Below, piece after piece: positions 32,697-41,271 of a stretch of 64,000 nucleotides of DNA. Numbering within the stretch: position 1 is the first letter of the stretch; every line of letters begins with the position of its first letter. The DNA is taken from the NCBI GenBank assembly GCA_963817905.1, contig CAWFPS010000002.1, forward strand, positions 992,001-1,056,000, in the 5' to 3' direction. The notes under the pieces are model-generated. The model searched no databases and was not told the DNA's origin. It saw only the letters and a list, made by a program, of their open reading frames with translations. Source of the stretch: VRUE01 sp963817905. Its GTDB lineage: Bacteria > Actinomycetota > Thermoleophilia > Solirubrobacterales > 70-9. A program made the translations under genes and the position numbers.

Positions 32697-33362
32697 CTAG
32701 CTCTCCAGGGGAGCGGAAGTGCCGGCTGGCTTGATACCGACGATGAGTGCCATCTCAAGCCACTTCCAGTAGCAGTCAACGTCATCGAAGCCGAGCCCGC
32801 GCAGCCAGCCGAGCTGAGTCTCGACGTCGAGCAGCCGGTCGGACGGGTCCTCACACTCGATCGGCTCTCCGATCGCGGCGAAGAACGCCAGGTGCAGGCG
32901 CTGGGTCGGCGAGGCGACGTGCTCGAAGTTGGCGAAGACGCCGCCCGGCTCCAGCAGATCGAACGCCTCGCCATATAGCGAGCGCTTGCGATCGTGCTCC
33001 AGGTGGTGGATGGCGAACGAGGAGACGATCGCGTCGAAGCGTCCCAGGTCGGGCAGCGGCTCAGCGAGGTTGTGCTTGACCAGCGTCACGCGCTCGTCCA
33101 CGTCGAAGCGCTCGCGGGCCCCCTCCAGCATCAGGTCGGAGAAGTCGACGCCAACGCCCAGCATCTCGGGACGGCTGGCCTGAAGGAAAGCCAGCAGCCG
33201 CCCGTCGCCTGTGCCCAGATCGAGGACGCGCCGGGCATCGCGAGGCACGTGCGCAAGTAGGACACCCTCTCCTTCGAGGCGATGGGGGAACTCATCGGCG
33301 CGACCGAGGTAGCGGTGAACCTTTTCCTTGTCGGCTGTCCACTCTTCTCCGGGGCAGCTCAT
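32697..33362 (-). CDS. Class I SAM-dependent methyltransferase
   Basis: A 221-residue protein with a type-11 methyltransferase core: RRVLDLGTGDGRLLAFL (SAM motif I), LGVGVDFSDLMLEGARERF (motif post-I), FDAIVSSFAIHHLEHDRK (motif II) and LEPGGVFANFEHV (motif III). The substrate is unknown. The ATG at 33362 overlaps the stop of the upstream oxidoreductase by four bases, and the gene ends three bases before the EEP gene start, so a three-gene operon runs leftwards from 33847. Confidence 0.88.
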   Translation of the reverse strand: MSCPGEEWTADKEKVHRYLGRADEFPHRLEGEGVLLAHVPRDARRVLDLGTGDGRLLAFLQASRPEMLGVGVDFSDLMLEGARERFDVDERVTLVKHNLAEPLPDLGRFDAIVSSFAIHHLEHDRKRSLYGEAFDLLEPGGVFANFEHVASPTQRLHLAFFAAIGEPIECEDPSDRLLDVETQLGWLRGLGFDDVDCYWKWLEMALIVGIKPAGTSAPLES

Positions 33363-33847
33363 AAGATCGGCGGCCTCTCGGCAGGGCTGAACGCGAGCAG
33401 GGGGAGGGTTTCGATTAGCCGGTAGCGCGCCTCGGCTGAGCCGTCGTAGCGGAAACCGGCCAGGCGGGAGAGGACCGCGCGAACGATCGGGCCGGCCACT
33501 CGATTGCGTCGCTCGTAGTCGGCTACCACGGTCACGGCCTCCTCTCGCTCCGGCGAGCGCACTCGTGCCTCGAAGCGAAGCGCTGCGATCTGGACCTCGA
33601 CCGCTCCTCCGGCGAGAACGTTCAGCCGCCAGCTCGCATCCGGCCCGAAACCCGACATCACGATCGCCTCGCGCCTCTCCGGGTCCCATTCCATGACCTC
33701 CAGCATCGTCCGGTACAGCCGGCCGCTGCGCCGGCCACGATGCGTGAGCAACAGGAAGCGATGCCCGAGGAGCCTTGCCGCCCCCAGGTCATAGAGGTGA
33801 ACCGGGAGCCGAAGCGCCCGGCCGAGGATAGGGCCCGGCCGCGCCAT
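33359..33847 (-). CDS. Deazaflavin (F420)-dependent nitroreductase-family protein
   Basis: A 162-residue protein of the split beta-barrel F420-type family (GHRFLLLTHRGRRSGRLYRTMLEVME, then VMSGFGPDASWRLNVLAGGAVEVQI). Members bind F420 or flavin and reduce various substrates or have unknown roles. Thermoleophilia and other actinobacteria commonly carry many paralogues. It is the first gene of the minus-strand operon and is divergent from the transglutaminase-like gene. Confidence 0.88.
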   Translation of the reverse strand: MARPGPILGRALRLPVHLYDLGAARLLGHRFLLLTHRGRRSGRLYRTMLEVMEWDPERREAIVMSGFGPDASWRLNVLAGGAVEVQIAALRFEARVRSPEREEAVTVVADYERRNRVAGPIVRAVLSRLAGFRYDGSAEARYRLIETLPLLAFSPAERPPIL

Positions 33848-33874
33848 ACATCCAGGCTATGCGAATCGGAACTT

Positions 33875-34423
33875 GTGTTGCGCACATACCCTGCACGCAT
33901 CAACCCCCTCGTCGCCGAAGACGCCTCGCTGATCGAACTGGTCGAAGCGGTGCGCTCGCTTGAGTACGGCCGTCCGAGCGATCGCACGGTCTCGGCGATG
34001 CTGCGCGAGCAACGCGGAACCTGCTCGACCAAGCATCTCTTCCTGGCGGAGGCGCTCGCGGAGCGCTTCCCCGGGACTGAGCCGCAGATAATGCACCGGG
34101 TCTATCGGCTCGATCGAGACCAGGCGGAAGAGCTATTCGGACGAGAGATCGCAGCCACCGTGCCCGACGCCGGGATCGTCGACGTCCATCGTTACCTAAC
34201 CACTACGGTTGGCGGGAGGCGGATCACGATCGACGCCACCTTTCCCGGTCCCGCGTGGGACGGTCATTCGCCAATGCCGCTCTCCTGCGGCGAAGGCGAG
34301 GACCATCTGGCGGGTGAGCATCCGGATGCAGACAAGCGTTCGCTTGAGGCTGAACACTGCAATCCGGCGACGCGCGAGCCGTTCATCGCCGCGCGCGCTC
34401 GCTTCTCTCGCGCGCAGCGGTAG
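33875..34423 (+). CDS. Transglutaminase-like fold protein
   Basis: A 182-residue protein. RGTCSTKHLFLAEAL supplies a Cys, VDVHRYLTTTVGG a His and ITIDATFPG an Asp, in the order and spacing of the transglutaminase/papain-like triad. No signal peptide is present. The substrate is unknown. GTG at 33875 (TTG at 33878 possible) lies shortly after the divergent start of the F420-type gene. A 16-bp perfect stem-loop spans its stop codon. Confidence 0.65.
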   Translation: MLRTYPARINPLVAEDASLIELVEAVRSLEYGRPSDRTVSAMLREQRGTCSTKHLFLAEALAERFPGTEPQIMHRVYRLDRDQAEELFGREIAATVPDAGIVDVHRYLTTTVGGRRITIDATFPGPAWDGHSPMPLSCGEGEDHLAGEHPDADKRSLEAEHCNPATREPFIAARARFSRAQR

Positions 34424-34438
34424 AGAAGCGAGCGCGCG
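34392..34438 (+). terminator. 16-bp perfect stem-loop across the stop codon
   Basis: cgcgcgctcgcttctc (34392-34407) is the exact reverse complement of 34423-34438, separated by a 15-base loop. The stop TAG (34421-34423) lies at the base of the second arm. No T run follows, so it may terminate through another factor or protect the mRNA end. Confidence 0.6.
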
Positions 34439-34573
34439 ATTCCGCCTGTGTCTCGGAGGGCGGTTGAAATACACAAAAGTGGGTAGGGCGCTAGAGTAAT
34501 CGGAGTCCCGAAGTCGAGGCTCCAAGGTCACCCGGAGGCGTTCCGTGGCAAGCACAGCGCCATCACGCGAGGG

Positions 34574-34607
34574 GTCCACTTTTTCGCGAATTCCCTCTTT
34601 AGTAGTG
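34574..34607 (+). promoter_or_regulatory. Shared bipartite motif, site A (before the tethered sigma factor)
   Basis: GTCCACTTT begins at 34574 and CCTCTTTAGTAGTG at 34594, directly before the ATG at 34608. The same two blocks with identical spacing occur at 39841 and 40336. As a promoter it would give a leaderless message and place the sigma gene under its own or a related control. Confidence 0.7.
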
Positions 34608-35942
34608 ATGGGCCTTGCTCGCACCAAGACCGAAACCGAGATCGGCGACGTCGAGGAGCTGTTCGCCGGCGTCCTGCGGGGCGAGCATGGGGAACAACTG
34701 CGCGCGCAACTGGCCGCGAAGAACCCGGGGCGCACGGAGGAGGAGATCGAGGACGCGATACAGACCGCCTGCAAGCGCTTTTTCGACCGGGCGGAGGGCA
34801 TCTCCACCCCCGCCCAGGTCTACACTTGGATTCGCACCACCGCCCATCGCCTCCTGGGCAAGGAAGCGCCGCTGCACAGGTTCCACGAGCACCCGGTGGA
34901 CCCGAGCGCGCTGACTCTGCAGGACCTCGAAGCGCCCGACCCCGGCCCTGAGGAGCGGGCGCTCTCCCACGAGAACAGGGCCGATCTGTCCGAGCTGGTC
35001 GAGGAGGTCTCCTCCTCGCTTTCAGAGCGCCAGCGCGAGGTTTTGGCGCTGTACGGCGCCGGCTTCAAGCGCCCCGAGATCGCCGCGCGCCTCGGTATCT
35101 CCGAGCGGATCGTCAAGCGCGACCTCCTCGACATCGTCAGCAAGGCTCGCGACGCACTCGCTGAGCGTGCCGGCGGCGGCTGCGAGCGCGGCGAGCCTTT
35201 GGTCATGCGCTTTGCCTGTGGGCTCGCCACCTCCGCCGAAGCCGCCCACGCCCGACTGCACCTTGACCAATGCCGGCGCTGTGAGCTTTTCAGCGAGCGG
35301 CTGGGCGTGTGGCGCGAGAAGGCGGGTGCGCTGCTGCCGCTTCCCGCTGCGGCCGAAGGGGCCAGCCCCGGAGTGCTCGCGCGGCTGGCGCATCGCTCGG
35401 CCGAGGCGGTCTCCACGCTCAAGCAGCAGGTCATCGATGGCGGCACCCAGCTTAAGCAGCACGCCGCTACCGCCTACTACCGGGCGGTCGACCCGACCCC
35501 GCTCGCCGGGGCGCACCCGGGCGCGGTCGCGGCCGTGGTCGCCGGCTGCGTGACGCTCGGCAGCGGCGCCACCTACTGCGCCCAGCAGGGCGTGAATCCG
35601 CTGGGGGCGGCTGCCGGGTTGGTCGCCGGCACGCAGGAAAGCAAGCCCAAGCCGTCGCCGTCACCTGAACTGGAAGAACCGGCCTCTACGACTCCACCTC
35701 CGGTCAGCGAACAACCGCCGCCAGCCACCGCCGAAGAAGCCGAAGCGTCGCCAGTCGAAGCCGAACCGACGACCACGCCCGAACCGGCGCCCCCGCCGCC
35801 GCCCGAACAGACCTTCGAACCGGCCTCGCCCGACTACGTGGAAACGAGCGAAGCCGCCGCCGAATCTCAAGGCTCCGAATCGGCCCCCGAAGAAAGACCC
35901 GCTCCCGTCTCGGGCAGCGGGCCGCAGTTCGGAGGCCCTTGA
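34608..35942 (+). CDS. Sigma factor fused to zinc-type anti-sigma motif, membrane helix and Pro/Glu-rich tail
   Basis: A 444-residue protein. Region 2-like helices lie at about residues 14-85 and region 4 at about 125-185 (SERQREVLALYGAGFKRPEI, ARLGISERIVKRDLLDI). H218-x3-C222-x2-C225 (HLDQCRRC) is the zinc motif of anti-sigma factors. A hydrophobic helix at about 304-322 is followed by a low-complexity Pro/Glu/Thr tail to the end. The sigma domain could therefore be held at the membrane with its tail outside. ATG at 34608 is chosen because the shared promoter motif ends there; a GTG at 34545 after GGAGG is an alternative. The stop overlaps the next start. Confidence 0.75.
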   Translation: MGLARTKTETEIGDVEELFAGVLRGEHGEQLRAQLAAKNPGRTEEEIEDAIQTACKRFFDRAEGISTPAQVYTWIRTTAHRLLGKEAPLHRFHEHPVDPSALTLQDLEAPDPGPEERALSHENRADLSELVEEVSSSLSERQREVLALYGAGFKRPEIAARLGISERIVKRDLLDIVSKARDALAERAGGGCERGEPLVMRFACGLATSAEAAHARLHLDQCRRCELFSERLGVWREKAGALLPLPAAAEGASPGVLARLAHRSAEAVSTLKQQVIDGGTQLKQHAATAYYRAVDPTPLAGAHPGAVAAVVAGCVTLGSGATYCAQQGVNPLGAAAGLVAGTQESKPKPSPSPELEEPASTTPPPVSEQPPPATAEEAEASPVEAEPTTTPEPAPPPPPEQTFEPASPDYVETSEAAAESQGSESAPEERPAPVSGSGPQFGGP

Positions 35943-38209
35943 TGCAGCAGGCGCGGAAACCAGCCTGCCGCCGGCCGGCGCTTGTGCTGCTGGTCGCGCT
36001 CGCGATCGCCTTGGTGGGCTCCGCCTATCCGGGCCGAGCCGAGGCGGGCGAATTCACGATCGACGCCTGCCAGGCCGACGCCGGCAACTTCGCCAGCGGC
36101 GCCTTCGAAAACTTCGCCACCCGCGGCATGCGCTGGAGGCGAGCGTGCAATCCCCTGGGGCCGGGGCTGCGCGGGCTGGTGACCGCCAACGTGACGCGCG
36201 GGGGCCGGGTGGACCACGGAGCGCAATCGGCGTTCGTCCTCGACGCGCCCTCGGGCACCTCGTTCTCGCGGCTGCGCTGGTCGGGTCACGCGCATCGGCG
36301 CGATTGCCGCTACGCGCTGCAGCTCTACGCCCTGCGCCCGGACGGCTCCTCGGTCGCGATCAAGAACGTCCGCGCCAACCACCACTGCCCCGGCGCCGCG
36401 CACGCGCAGGCCTCGAGCTGGCCCCGTCCGCGCAGTTACGACCTCGGCGGCGCGACCCGGATCGTCCAACGCGTCGTCTGCGTCGGCGCCTCCTCGCACC
36501 CGTCCTGCTCGGCCCGTGGCCTCAACTACTTCCAGACGTTCACCGCCGAAGCGACGGTCTCCGACTCGATCGGCCCCTCGGTCTCAATCCTCGCCGACGG
36601 GCCGCTGGCACGGGGCGAATGGGTGAGCGGGATGCAGAGCGTCGGCTACGAAGCGTCCGACAACGTGGGCGTCAAGGGCACTTACGCCGAGGCGAGCGGG
36701 ATTCCGGACGGACACGAACTCCGGGCCTGCGACTACGCGCAGCGGACTCCCTGTCCAAACGGACCTGGTCGGATCGCGGTGGATACTCGCCCGCTTCCAG
36801 AAGGCTCCCAGGAACTGCACGTCACCGCGGAAGACGCGGCGGGCAACAGCGCCGACTCGCCGCCCGCGACCGTGCGGATCGACAACACGCCGCCGGGCGC
36901 GGTGCCGGTGGGAGTGGGCGGTGGCGAAGCCTGGCGCAACCGAAACGACTTCGACCTCGTCTGGGAAGACCCGCCCGAACCCGACCGAGCGCCGATCGTC
37001 GCCGCCCACTACCGGCTCTGCCTCAGCGGAGGCGGCGAATGCGTGGCCGGGGCTCGCTCAGAACCCCAGGTGGCTGCTATCGAAGGCCTCGCCGTGCTCG
37101 CGCCCGGCGAATGGGAACTGTCGCTGTGGCGCGAAGACGCCGCGGGCAATCAGCAGCCCGCCAACGCCTCGGTGCCGGTCAAGCTGCGCTACGACCCCGA
37201 ACCTCCGACGCTTGGCTTCGAGGGAGCTCGCGCCGACGACCCGACGCGCGTCTCGGTCCTCGTCACCGATCCCCTCTCGGGCCTCGGCGGCGGGGAAATC
37301 GAGATCAGCCGCGTCGGCTCGGGCGTCTGGCAGGAGCTGCCGACCGCCCAGGAAGGCAGCCATCTGGTGACGCGGATCGACGACGCGGTGCTGCCGCCCG
37401 GCGAATACGAACTCCACGCCACTGCTCACGATCAGGCTGGCAACGAGGCGAGTACCGACCAACGGCTCGACGGTCAGCCGATGCGGGTGATGCTGCCGCT
37501 GCGGGTCACCACCTCGATCACAGCCGGCGTGGTCGGCAAGCGCCGGGTGCGCCGGATCGTCCACCGCCACGGCGAGTCCCACAAGGTGAGTCGGACGGTG
37601 CGGGCGCTGAAGCCGAAGGCCAAGGTCGAGTTCGGGCGGCAGATGCGCTTGGCGGGCAGACTCCTCGATCGCGAAGGCAAGCCGGTCGCCTCGGCGCCCG
37701 TGCGCGTCTACTCGCGCTCGCCCGAAGGCAGCGAAGCGCTGGCGGCCACGTTGACCACGGGTCCCGAAGGTCGCTTCTCGCTCGCCTTGCGGGCGCTGGC
37801 GTCGAGCCGCCTGCGCTTTGTCTACCCCGGCACCGCGACGACGCTGCCGGTCGAAGACGCCGTGACGCTGTTGGTCAAGGCACGATCGAGCTTCAAGATT
37901 GCGCCGAAGCATGTCTTGAACGGCCGGTCGGTCACCTTCAGCGGGCAGGTCGCGGGCCGACCGCTCCCGGCGCGCGGCAAGCTGGTCGAGCTGCAGGTGC
38001 TGCTCTCCGGCGAATGGCAGACCTTCCGCACGACGCGCACCGACGCGAAGGGCAACTGGCGCATCCCCTACCGCTTCCAGCGCACCTGCGGCGGCCAACG
38101 CTTCCGCTTCCGCGTGCGCCTTCCGGAGGAGGCGGGCTATCCGCTGCAGGCGGGCGGCGGCGGTCCGCTCGGCGTGCGGGTGAGAGGACGGCCATGCTCT
38201 ACCGGGTAG
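35942..38209 (+). CDS. Large secreted protein with Ig-like/carboxypeptidase-regulatory-like repeats
   Basis: A 755-residue exported protein. The signal peptide (residues 1 to about 35) is ALVLLVALAIALVGSAYPG with an AEA cleavage region. The mature part has repeated domains with DSIGPSVS, VGYEASDNVG, TAEDAAGNSADSP and DNTPPGA, typical of bacterial Ig-like folds, and C-terminal segments (LLDREGKPVASAPVRVYSRS, VTFSGQVAGRPLPARGK) like CNA-B or carboxypeptidase regulatory domains. It probably acts at the cell surface. It is coupled to the tethered sigma gene by TGATG. Confidence 0.8.
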   Translation: MQQARKPACRRPALVLLVALAIALVGSAYPGRAEAGEFTIDACQADAGNFASGAFENFATRGMRWRRACNPLGPGLRGLVTANVTRGGRVDHGAQSAFVLDAPSGTSFSRLRWSGHAHRRDCRYALQLYALRPDGSSVAIKNVRANHHCPGAAHAQASSWPRPRSYDLGGATRIVQRVVCVGASSHPSCSARGLNYFQTFTAEATVSDSIGPSVSILADGPLARGEWVSGMQSVGYEASDNVGVKGTYAEASGIPDGHELRACDYAQRTPCPNGPGRIAVDTRPLPEGSQELHVTAEDAAGNSADSPPATVRIDNTPPGAVPVGVGGGEAWRNRNDFDLVWEDPPEPDRAPIVAAHYRLCLSGGGECVAGARSEPQVAAIEGLAVLAPGEWELSLWREDAAGNQQPANASVPVKLRYDPEPPTLGFEGARADDPTRVSVLVTDPLSGLGGGEIEISRVGSGVWQELPTAQEGSHLVTRIDDAVLPPGEYELHATAHDQAGNEASTDQRLDGQPMRVMLPLRVTTSITAGVVGKRRVRRIVHRHGESHKVSRTVRALKPKAKVEFGRQMRLAGRLLDREGKPVASAPVRVYSRSPEGSEALAATLTTGPEGRFSLALRALASSRLRFVYPGTATTLPVEDAVTLLVKARSSFKIAPKHVLNGRSVTFSGQVAGRPLPARGKLVELQVLLSGEWQTFRTTRTDAKGNWRIPYRFQRTCGGQRFRFRVRLPEEAGYPLQAGGGGPLGVRVRGRPCSTG

Positions 38210-38246
38210 ACAGACGCCACGACCGTCTATTTCAGGAGGGAGTCCC

Positions 38247-38849
38247 ATGCTGAGAGCACTGCGCGACCGACTCACCTACGCGAACGTCGTCGCCACCCTG
38301 GCGTTGTTTGTCGCCCTCGGCGGCAGCTCCTATGCCGCCTTCAAGATCACCGGCCGCGACATCCGCAAGCACTCGCTGACCGGCCGCCTGTTCAAGGCCA
38401 ACTCGGTCGGCGGGCGGGCGATCAAGGAGCGGAGCCTGCGCACGGTGCCGCGGGCGCGGAACGCCGCCCGGCTCGACGGGGTGACTGCCGAACGCCTCCT
38501 GGTGCGCTGCCCGGAAGGGACGATTCCGATTTCAGACGTCTGCGTCGAAACCCAGTCCCACCCTCCGGCGCCGTATTCCAGCGCGGCGCTGACCTGTGAG
38601 ATGACCGACAGCCGCGCCAGGCCAGGCCGCCGGCTTCCCACCCACGAGGAGCTGATGACCGCGCTTGCGGACCAGCGCATCGTCCTCGCCCCGGGCGGCG
38701 AATTGACCAGCGACGTCTACCCGCCAAAGACTCCCGAAGAACGTCTCCAAGTCCTCTACATCCTCGACAGCACCGGAAACGTCGGCGTCACCTCCGACAC
38801 CGCCGCCGGGGCGAAGGCATTTCGCTGCGTGGCAGACCCCGTGAATTGA
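38247..38849 (+). CDS. Thermoleophilia-type small secreted or membrane protein
   Basis: A 200-residue protein starting MLRALRDRLTYANVVATL followed by the hydrophobic ALFVALGGSSYAA, a start I associate with an expanded family in Solirubrobacterales. The rest has spaced DIRKHSLTGRLF and GRAIKERSLRTV repeats and a Cys-containing C-terminal domain. A strong ribosome site, AGGAGGGA, precedes ATG. The function is unknown; it is probably cell-surface. Confidence 0.75.
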   Translation: MLRALRDRLTYANVVATLALFVALGGSSYAAFKITGRDIRKHSLTGRLFKANSVGGRAIKERSLRTVPRARNAARLDGVTAERLLVRCPEGTIPISDVCVETQSHPPAPYSSAALTCEMTDSRARPGRRLPTHEELMTALADQRIVLAPGGELTSDVYPPKTPEERLQVLYILDSTGNVGVTSDTAAGAKAFRCVADPVN

Positions 38850-38880
38850 ACCCCAGACCTCGACAAGTGAGGAGGAAGCG

Positions 38881-39726
38881 ATGGCAAGGCTCGATGAACT
38901 GCTGAGATCCATCTCCCGCCACGGTCCCGGTGCTCGCCGCTCGGTCGGCCGGCGAGCGCTCGCGTTGGCGCTCTGCGCGATGCTCGCCCTCGGCGGCATA
39001 TCTCCCGGTGCTGCCTTCGCGGCAGAAGCCGACTCCGAAGGCGAAGGCGGCGCTCCGCCGGGCGCCGCGCCGGAAATCGAAGAAGCGCCCGAATTCGAAC
39101 CCGGCGGCGAAGAAGCGGCGTTGGAAGAACTGCCCGAACTCGCCCCCGAAGAAGAAGCCGGCGGGGCCGAAGACGAAGGCGAAGGCCCGCCGGTGGAAGT
39201 CGAACCCGAAGTGGAAGCGGAACTGCCACCGGTCGGCGAAGAAGTCATCAGCGCCGTCGCGGGCGCGACGAGAGAAGGCGAACCGCAGCCTCCGGTGGAA
39301 GGCACGAGTGCCGAAGGCCCAACCTACGAAGCGGTGCCGCCGACCTCGGGCACCGCGGTCCAAAACCAGACGCTGAGCGCCCCTAAAGCTCCGCCCGCCC
39401 CCGAGCACACCCGCGGGGTCGCGCAGACCACGAGCCAAGCCCCGCCTCCCGCTCCAGCGCCCGAAGCGCCCGCGCCGGCTGTGCCCCGACCGGCCGCGAC
39501 GCCGGCCGAGCCGGAATCCCCCTCGCGACACCTGGTGGGACAGCGGTTCCACATCGTCCAAGCCGGGGAGAGCCTGTGGTCGATCGCCGAAGCGATCCTC
39601 CCCGATGGCGCCTCGAACGCCGCGATCGCGAACGAGGTTCATTGGCTCTGGCGACTCAACGCGAGTCGCATAGGAACCGGCGACCCGAATGTCTTGATGG
39701 CAGGCACGAGGCTCAGATTGCGTTGA
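38881..39726 (+). CDS. Secreted acidic protein with C-terminal LysM domain
   Basis: A 281-residue exported protein. The signal peptide (ALALALCAMLALGGISPGAAFA) ends near residue 48. A long Glu/Pro-rich, low-complexity linker follows, then a LysM domain (FHIVQAGESLWSIAEAIL...WRLNASRIGTGDPNVLMAGTRLRL) that binds peptidoglycan. GAGGAGGA lies before the ATG. It may anchor to the wall and display the acidic linker. It sits between the envelope genes and the conjugative element. Confidence 0.85.
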   Translation: MARLDELLRSISRHGPGARRSVGRRALALALCAMLALGGISPGAAFAAEADSEGEGGAPPGAAPEIEEAPEFEPGGEEAALEELPELAPEEEAGGAEDEGEGPPVEVEPEVEAELPPVGEEVISAVAGATREGEPQPPVEGTSAEGPTYEAVPPTSGTAVQNQTLSAPKAPPAPEHTRGVAQTTSQAPPPAPAPEAPAPAVPRPAATPAEPESPSRHLVGQRFHIVQAGESLWSIAEAILPDGASNAAIANEVHWLWRLNASRIGTGDPNVLMAGTRLRLR

Positions 39727-39840
39727 CGCCGTCTCAGCCTGACGCTCGATAGCCGGCGAACAGTCGCGGGGGAGAGTGAGTCCTCCGCGTGACTGTTCGC
39801 TGTTGGCGTAACCGTACTCGCTTACGCTTCTCATCTTGGG

Positions 39841-39876
39841 GTCCACTTTCCTCGCTCACCCCTCTATAGAGGTGAG
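39841..39876 (+). promoter_or_regulatory. Shared bipartite motif, site B (before arsR-type gene)
   Basis: GTCCACTTT starts at 39841 and CCTCTATAGAGGTGAG at 39861, the same spacing as sites A and C. The second block contains a 12-bp palindrome, cctctatagagg. The arsR-type gene starts at 39882. Confidence 0.7.
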
Positions 39877-39881
39877 AGCCG

Positions 39882-40229
39882 ATGAGCGCGGATGTGGACA
39901 CACTTACCCCAGGGGACGCCCAGTCAGCGATGGCGGCGCCGCTCTCCGAGGAGGAGGTCGAGTCGATCGCCGAGACGCTGCGCATACTCGCCGAGCCGAC
40001 GAGGATTCGGCTGATTGAGGCGCTCAAGGAGGGCGGGAGCGTCACTGTGGGCGGGCTTGCCGCCTGCGTTCGCGTGACCCAGCAGACCGTCTCCAGGCAG
40101 CTCGCGGTCCTCTATAGGGCGGGGATCGTCAGGCGCAGGCGTGAGGGCATGTGCGTTCACTACGAACTGGCCGACTGGACCGGCTGGTGGTTGATCGACC
40201 AGCTCGCCAGCGCGTCTGGCACCGGATAG
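39882..40229 (+). CDS. ArsR-family winged-helix regulator
   Basis: A 115-residue regulator. The winged helix is ILAEPTRIRLIEALKEG...TVGGLAACVRVTQQTVSRQLAVLYRAGIVRRRREG. The CxC metal motif of ArsR/SmtB is absent; the only cysteines are in AACVRV and GMCVHY, so the signal sensed is unknown. It is preceded by shared motif site B and lies 190 bases before the conjugation operon, making it a candidate controller. Confidence 0.85.
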   Translation: MSADVDTLTPGDAQSAMAAPLSEEEVESIAETLRILAEPTRIRLIEALKEGGSVTVGGLAACVRVTQQTVSRQLAVLYRAGIVRRRREGMCVHYELADWTGWWLIDQLASASGTG

Positions 40230-40335
40230 CACGGTCACGAGTAACCGGACCTTCGATGCCGATCTCGGCGCGTCGAGTGGAACCGTAACGGTCGTGCAGA
40301 CGAACAACCTTACGCGCATATGCGTGTATCCGTGA

Positions 40336-40371
40336 GTCCACTTTTGTCCCAAAACCCTCCTTAGTGGTGAG
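40336..40371 (+). promoter_or_regulatory. Shared bipartite motif, site C (before the conjugation operon)
   Basis: GTCCACTTT begins at 40336 and CCTCCTTAGTGGTGAG at 40356. It lies about 50 bases before the GTG of the first transfer gene, which has its own ribosome site (gaggaggtg). It is the probable promoter or operator of the whole element operon. Confidence 0.7.
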
Positions 40372-40419
40372 GGCGGCCAACCGGCCAGCCCAAACACAAC
40401 AGAGGAGGTGGTCTCAAAA

Positions 40420-41271
40420 GTGGCAGTTGGAGTCAGAACTCATGCGGGGCGGCGCAGTGTGGAGCGTCGGACCCTTGGAGCGGCGCTGCGGTCGGTCGGC
40501 CGCGTGGCGCTCTGGACCCTGGTGGCGCTTCTGCTCGCCAAGGGCACTGCGGCGGTCCTCGCGAGTCCGCCGAAGCGGGCTGTGGGATCGGCGTCTCAGG
40601 GCGCCGCAGCCGATCCGGCGAGCGGCGCGTTCGCGGTGCGCTTCGCGCGCACCTACCTGAGCGGCTCTCCTCGCGAGCTGACTCCACTGCTGGCGCCGGG
40701 CGTCGGCGATGAAACGACGCCCGGCGCGGCGGGGACGGATGCCCCCGTTGAGCAGGTCGAGGTCGCGGGCGCCCGCGACCTCGGAGCCGGGAGGGCCATC
40801 GTCACGGTGGCCTGCGAGCTCGGCGACGGCCGCACGCTCTATCTCGCCGTCCCGATCGTCCGCGAAGGAGCGGGCGAGGTGGCGGCGCTGGGAGCACCCG
40901 CGGTCGTCGCCGGCCCGCCCGGGGTCGCGCGGAGCCCCACGCGGCCCGGGCCGCTCGCCGGTTCCTCCGGCGCGGCGATCGCGGACCTGGTGCGGCGCTT
41001 CCTGCCGGCCTACCTGTCGGCGAGCGAGCCCGGGGATCTCTCCTATCTCCTGGCACCTGGCGCCCGGGTGACGCCGCTCGGCGGCGCCCTGCGACTCCTC
41101 GCCGTCGGCATGGTGAAGCAGGAAGGCGACGGGGAAGGCCCGCGGCGGACGGCGATCGCCACTGCGCGTGTGCGCGGGCCCGGCGGCGCCACCCTGCGGC
41201 TGACCTACCGCATCGAGGTGGTGCGGCGCGGTCGCTGGTACGTGGGTGGCGTCGAGGGGGCGCTCTCGTGA
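40420..41271 (+). CDS. Conjugal transfer protein, TcpC/VirB8-like
   Basis: A 283-residue protein. A single membrane helix near residues 27-47 is followed by two NTF2-like domains (FAVRFARTYLSGSPRELTPL and VRRFLPAYLSASEPGDLSYL are the repeated starts), as in TcpC and the Orf13 protein of Tn916. It should be a scaffold of the type IV secretion channel. GTG at 40420 has gaggaggtg nine bases upstream. It is the first gene of the transfer operon and is coupled to the next. Confidence 0.78.
   Translation: MAVGVRTHAGRRSVERRTLGAALRSVGRVALWTLVALLLAKGTAAVLASPPKRAVGSASQGAAADPASGAFAVRFARTYLSGSPRELTPLLAPGVGDETTPGAAGTDAPVEQVEVAGARDLGAGRAIVTVACELGDGRTLYLAVPIVREGAGEVAALGAPAVVAGPPGVARSPTRPGPLAGSSGAAIADLVRRFLPAYLSASEPGDLSYLLAPGARVTPLGGALRLLAVGMVKQEGDGEGPRRTAIATARVRGPGGATLRLTYRIEVVRRGRWYVGGVEGALS

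Noticed and set aside
33338..33373. A fourth copy of the bipartite motif starting GTCCACTCT
   Set aside because: The second block (GCTCATAAGATCGG) departs from the consensus and lies inside a methyltransferase gene on the other strand.
34473..34484. An inverted match to CCACTTTTGT upstream of the sigma gene
   Set aside because: The second block is not at the right distance on that strand; treated as chance or a remnant half-site.
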